In this document: positions 61,116 to 64,000 of the stretch, one piece after another
How positions within the stretch are numbered: the stretch's first letter is position 1
Layout of the letters: each line of letters begins with the position of its first letter
From: Bacillus cytotoxicus
GTDB taxonomy: Bacteria > Bacillota > Bacilli > Bacillales > Bacillaceae_G
Reading direction: 5' to 3'
Length of the DNA stretch: 64,000 nucleotides
Assembly (NCBI RefSeq): GCF_023715645.1
Contig: NZ_JAMBOP010000020.1
Location: 1-64,000 of the forward strand
Position numbers and translations under genes: made by a program
Notes under the pieces: model-generated
What the model saw: the letters and a program-made list of their open reading frames with translations, nothing else
What the model was told of the DNA's origin: nothing
Databases searched by the model: none

Positions 61116-62321
61116 TTAAGATCCTTCCGCGCCATAACCCTTAATGTTTATTTTCACACTATATTTGATTGGAACTTTACTAAATGTTTTATCCCAATCT
61201 TTTTTAACCTTTTCCCATACTTTCGGATATTTAATTCTTAATCTGTTTCCGAAGCCAGCCACGTCGACTTCATATTCTTTTTGAATTTTTTTAAATGTAT
61301 GGTCCACTAATCGACTCACTTCTTGTTCAGCTGCTTTTTCTGCTTTTGTTAGAAATTTATTTTTAAAAGGCGTTCCTGAAGCAATCCAGTTTTCAGATAT
61401 CCGTCCCTCTGATTCGATATTTACATCAAAAGAAATTTTGTTTCCTTTAACGTGAGGAGTAATCGTACTTTTCATAGATACAACCTCATACATAATGATT
61501 TGCCCTGTATCTTTATCGCGGCCTTTCACTAAACCGCCTTTCCCCTTCCCGCTTATCCATGTTAAGCCTTCCAATTCTTTTTCAGACAAAAAACCATGTA
61601 ATTTTTTTGTCTTTCCTTTTATAATAGCAGCTCCCGAAAATTTCACTTCTCCATCTGATGAAAGTACATTTTGCAGCAGAAAACTGGAGTCTGATTGCAT
61701 TTTACCTGGTAATTTTGCAAGCGGAACAGGGGCTAAAATCCTTGAGGTTCTATATTGATTATCTGCAATTCCATACAAACGAAGCGCCGGAATTTCTCCT
61801 TTTTCATTCATTTCTAACGTCTTACTAGCTCGTTCTTTACTAATTAACATGAGGCAGCTTGGTCGAATCTCATTATCACGAAGATAAAGATCAAGTAACT
61901 TTTTCAAACTATACGTACGCGCAAGATCCGCACTAATAACCATTACTTTCGTGTGGTGAAAGATTACAGGACGATCCCTTCTTAAAGAAACCTCACGAAT
62001 CATTTGATGGAGAGAATCTCCGGTTTCAGAAACATTCGTATAAGCCTTTCCTTGCGATGCCCCGCCCTTCCCACCTCCACCAGATGATTGTGGTTTAACG
62101 AATTGGTAGGTTGTTGTAATAATATTCTTTTTTGAATACCCCCCACCCTTTTCTTCTAGCGCTTTCTCAACAGTTGACTCCTTCCCTTTATCAAATGCCA
62201 GACCTACCTCGAAACCCAGTTCTTCAATTTCATGACTACTCCAGCAACCTGTTAGAGAAAAAAGGAAAAGAACTGATGGTAAAACGAGAAGGAATCGTAT
62301 ATGGTTAAGACTTTGCTTCAT
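61116..62321 (-). CDS. Ger(x)C-family spore germination lipoprotein
   Basis: 401 residues. A signal peptide ends in the lipobox LTGC (Cys at about 26), then the GerAC-type domain (GCWSSHEIEELGFEVGLAFDK, VMVISADLARTYSLKKLLDLYLRD). It is the C subunit of a germinant receptor in the spore inner membrane. It overlaps the B-subunit gene by 17 nt, so translation is coupled. Which of the several B. cereus group receptors this is cannot be told. Confidence 0.92.
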   Translation of the reverse strand: MKQSLNHIRFLLVLPSVLFLFSLTGCWSSHEIEELGFEVGLAFDKGKESTVEKALEEKGGGYSKKNIITTTYQFVKPQSSGGGGKGGASQGKAYTNVSETGDSLHQMIREVSLRRDRPVIFHHTKVMVISADLARTYSLKKLLDLYLRDNEIRPSCLMLISKERASKTLEMNEKGEIPALRLYGIADNQYRTSRILAPVPLAKLPGKMQSDSSFLLQNVLSSDGEVKFSGAAIIKGKTKKLHGFLSEKELEGLTWISGKGKGGLVKGRDKDTGQIIMYEVVSMKSTITPHVKGNKISFDVNIESEGRISENWIASGTPFKNKFLTKAEKAAEQEVSRLVDHTFKKIQKEYEVDVAGFGNRLRIKYPKVWEKVKKDWDKTFSKVPIKYSVKINIKGYGAEGS

Positions 62322-63408
62322 ACTTTCTCTTCCTCCATTTTATAATTATGAGGAGAAGAATCGGCAATATTCCGAATAAATACAAAGCCGAATTACCAAT
62401 CATATCCCCAAGTTTGAATAAGTCGTTAATATTTTTGGGTGTAAAAGCAATAATGTAAACGACTGGAAGTAATCCATACAAAAATAAATGGATGTTCTTT
62501 TTAAAAAGTTGCGCCAATCCCAAAGCAGCCGCATAGTAACAAATTGAATAAGTCGAAAAGATTTGCATAATCCATATCACGAGTAATAAAGATTCAAATC
62601 GTTCAAATATTAAACCAGGAATTTCAAAGCTTCTCATGAGATCAAATGTTGGCCATGTTCTTGTGACTACTCCATCGACAGAAAACGCTCCAATAACCAT
62701 TACTACAGTAATTACATAAAAAACCAAAGGGATAGCGGTTCCAACTAAAATAACTTTTACAGCTTTGTTCGGTTGTTTCATAAACATCAATAGGATCAAC
62801 ATGATTTCGGCTCCCGAATATGCGAGAGTTGTTGTTTTTATCCCTTTAAGTACTGGCATAAAACCTAACCCTAATACCGGACGGAGATTATCTATCTCAA
62901 ATATTCCAATACTCATAAAAGCAGTTAGCAAAAAGATAAAGACTGTGATTGGGAATATAATTCCAAACATACGAGCCATTGGATTTATACCACCAATCAT
63001 CAAATAGAGACTCACCCACATAAATGTCATAATAATAGCCCAGCCGGGTGTTCCTTCAAGTAAAAAGAAACTTGTTACTTCTTCCAATATCCTCACTTCA
63101 TATGAGGCAAGAGTAAAAAAGTGAACGATAATAAATAGACTAAGTAACCCACCTACCCATTTCCCAACAATATCTTGACTGTATTGATAAAATGTTTTTT
63201 CGGGAAATTGTTGACTTAATTTGACGATGATTACCCCCGTAACCATCGCTATCAACCCTCCTAAAATAACAGTTATCCAAACATCTGGTGTTTTCACTTG
63301 CTCTGCAGCTGTTCTAGGTAAAGTGAGAATACCTGCTGCAAGTATATAATTAATTAAAATGACAGCTGCTTGTGAAGTCTCAATTCGATCTTTAGGATTG
63401 ATAATCAT
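62305..63408 (-). CDS. GerB-type germinant receptor permease subunit
   Basis: 367 residues (ATG at 63408; a GTG one codon earlier is possible). About ten transmembrane segments with amino-acid permease-like order (SQAAVILINYILAAGILTLPRTAAEQ at the start). In GerA-type receptors this subunit is thought to bind the germinant. Overlaps gerC by 17 nt and follows the A subunit by 27 nt. Confidence 0.92.
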   Translation of the reverse strand: MIINPKDRIETSQAAVILINYILAAGILTLPRTAAEQVKTPDVWITVILGGLIAMVTGVIIVKLSQQFPEKTFYQYSQDIVGKWVGGLLSLFIIVHFFTLASYEVRILEEVTSFFLLEGTPGWAIIMTFMWVSLYLMIGGINPMARMFGIIFPITVFIFLLTAFMSIGIFEIDNLRPVLGLGFMPVLKGIKTTTLAYSGAEIMLILLMFMKQPNKAVKVILVGTAIPLVFYVITVVMVIGAFSVDGVVTRTWPTFDLMRSFEIPGLIFERFESLLLVIWIMQIFSTYSICYYAAALGLAQLFKKNIHLFLYGLLPVVYIIAFTPKNINDLFKLGDMIGNSALYLFGILPILLLIIIKWRKRKYEAKS

Positions 63409-63435
63409 CACTAGTCACTTCCTTTTCAAAGTAAG

Positions 63436-64000
63436 CTATCCTTTTCGTATTGGATCTTTCGGATGTAGCATCTCTGGACGACGTTTCATCATCTGAAATG
63501 GAGCGCGAACGATAAAGTCTTTCCAATCACTTGGTCGATATGGGACAGCTGGACTAACATAGGGAACGCCAAAACTCTTTAGCTTCACCAAATGACTGCA
63601 TAAGAAGAGAAAAAATAGAATGAGTCCATACAATCCAAACAAGGCAGCGCAAAACATACCCACAAAACGAAGGATGCGAAGTGGAATTGCTGTACTATAA
63701 GGCGAGAGCGCAAATGAAGAAATGGCCGTTGCGGCTACTACGATAACCATAATAGGGCTAACAATCCCAGCTTCTACCGCAGCCTGCCCAATGATTAGCC
63801 CGCCAACGATGCCCATTGCCGAGCCAATCGGTTTTGGCAAACGCAGGCCGGCTTCTCGTAAAATTTCAATAGCTACTTCCATAAGCAATGCTTCAATAAT
63901 CGCAGGAAAAGGAACACCCATCTTTCCTCCGATGATAGAAATAGCTAACTTAGTTGGAATCAATCCAGGATGAAACGAGATAAAGGAAATATACAAGGCA
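63436..64000 (-). CDS. GerA-type germinant receptor subunit, C-terminal part (cut by window edge)
   Basis: Partial: 188 codons reach the window end. Transmembrane segments and the conserved stretch [21 protein letters not shown] with [19 protein letters not shown] belong to the C-terminal membrane half of the A subunit (GerAA/GerBA/GerKA family). The 5' part lies beyond position 64000. First gene of the gerA-gerB-gerC order, read on the minus strand. Confidence 0.93.
   Translation of the reverse strand, partial: ALYISFISFHPGLIPTKLAISIIGGKMGVPFPAIIEALLMEVAIEILREAGLRLPKPIGSAMGIVGGLIIGQAAVEAGIVSPIMVIVVAATAISSFALSPYSTAIPLRILRFVGMFCAALFGLYGLILFFLFLCSHLVKLKSFGVPYVSPAVPYRPSDWKDFIVRAPFQMMKRRPEMLHPKDPIRKG

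Overview
The window is a low-GC, AT-rich Gram-positive chromosome segment. Its gene content points to the Bacillus cereus group (cereus / thuringiensis / anthracis relatives): a sleB-ypeB-ylaJ spore-germination operon, a kynU-kynB-kynA tryptophan catabolic operon, a Rap-Phr quorum pair, a second clpP, yhbD-yhbE-yhbF, a gerA-type germinant receptor operon, strong AGGAGG-like ribosome binding sites, frequent TTG/GTG starts, and many copies of short intergenic repeats. No tRNA, rRNA or CRISPR array was seen. The assignment rests on recognised families, not on a database search.

Layout. 1-2.9 kb: a six-helix membrane protein and a solitary IS200/IS605-type tnpB element with its right-end (guide RNA-like) region. 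2.9-7.4 kb: acetyltransferase-homoserine dehydrogenase pair, then the sleB-ypeB-ylaJ operon. 7.5-10.6 kb: a structured leader before a small secreted protein, a beta-lactamase-fold serine hydrolase, and a Rap protein overlapped by a 42-residue Phr precursor that is easily missed. 10.8-15.7 kb: the kynurenine operon, a divergent TetR regulator with shared operators, and a short-chain dehydrogenase. 15.8-25.8 kb: mixed housekeeping and accessory enzymes (HD, HAD, metallo-beta-lactamase fold, LysE exporter, DUF2515, a MraY paralogue, GNAT, PP2C-like, HIT, NIPSNAP, P1 peptidase). 25.9-36.7 kb: an ECF-like sigma factor paired with a ClpP paralogue, a ferredoxin, HelD, DinB, RecQ, Mn-dependent pyrophosphatase and an alpha/beta hydrolase. 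36.8-41.1 kb: a divergent DUF1836 / membrane-protein pair whose two promoters carry the same operator at the start site, an FAD oxidoreductase with a half-length MFS protein, and a DJ-1/PfpI gene with an apparent internal deletion. 41.4-44.2 kb: a tyrosine recombinase between two DNA-binding proteins, with a recombination-site-like palindrome. 44.4-54.8 kb: DegV, the YhbDEF (bactofilin) operon, an SgrR/MFS divergent pair, small stress or unknown proteins, and a TrmB/TauE divergent pair. 54.8-64 kb: a complete MITE with terminal inverted repeats and target duplication, a methyltransferase, an ABC transporter abutting a truncated acetyltransferase, a class I aminotransferase, and a gerA-gerB-gerC operon that runs off the end.

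The most striking non-coding signal is one interspersed repeat family with eight recognisable copies in about 50 kb (A-H, see features). One copy (54799-55078) has perfect 15-bp terminal inverted repeats and an 8-bp target duplication. A second shares the outer sequence at one end. The other six share only the inner core. One copy lies inside the kyn operon and another appears to supply the stop codon of its neighbour gene. Other leads are promoter/operator arrangements at kyn-tetR, DUF1836, yhbD, the FAD oxidoreductase and TrmB/TauE, and a Rap protein with an apparently altered catalytic position. Nothing here is proven to be a wholly new system. The recombinase module with its putative core site, the sigma-ClpP pair and the DUF1836 dual-operator switch are the best candidates for undescribed regulation.
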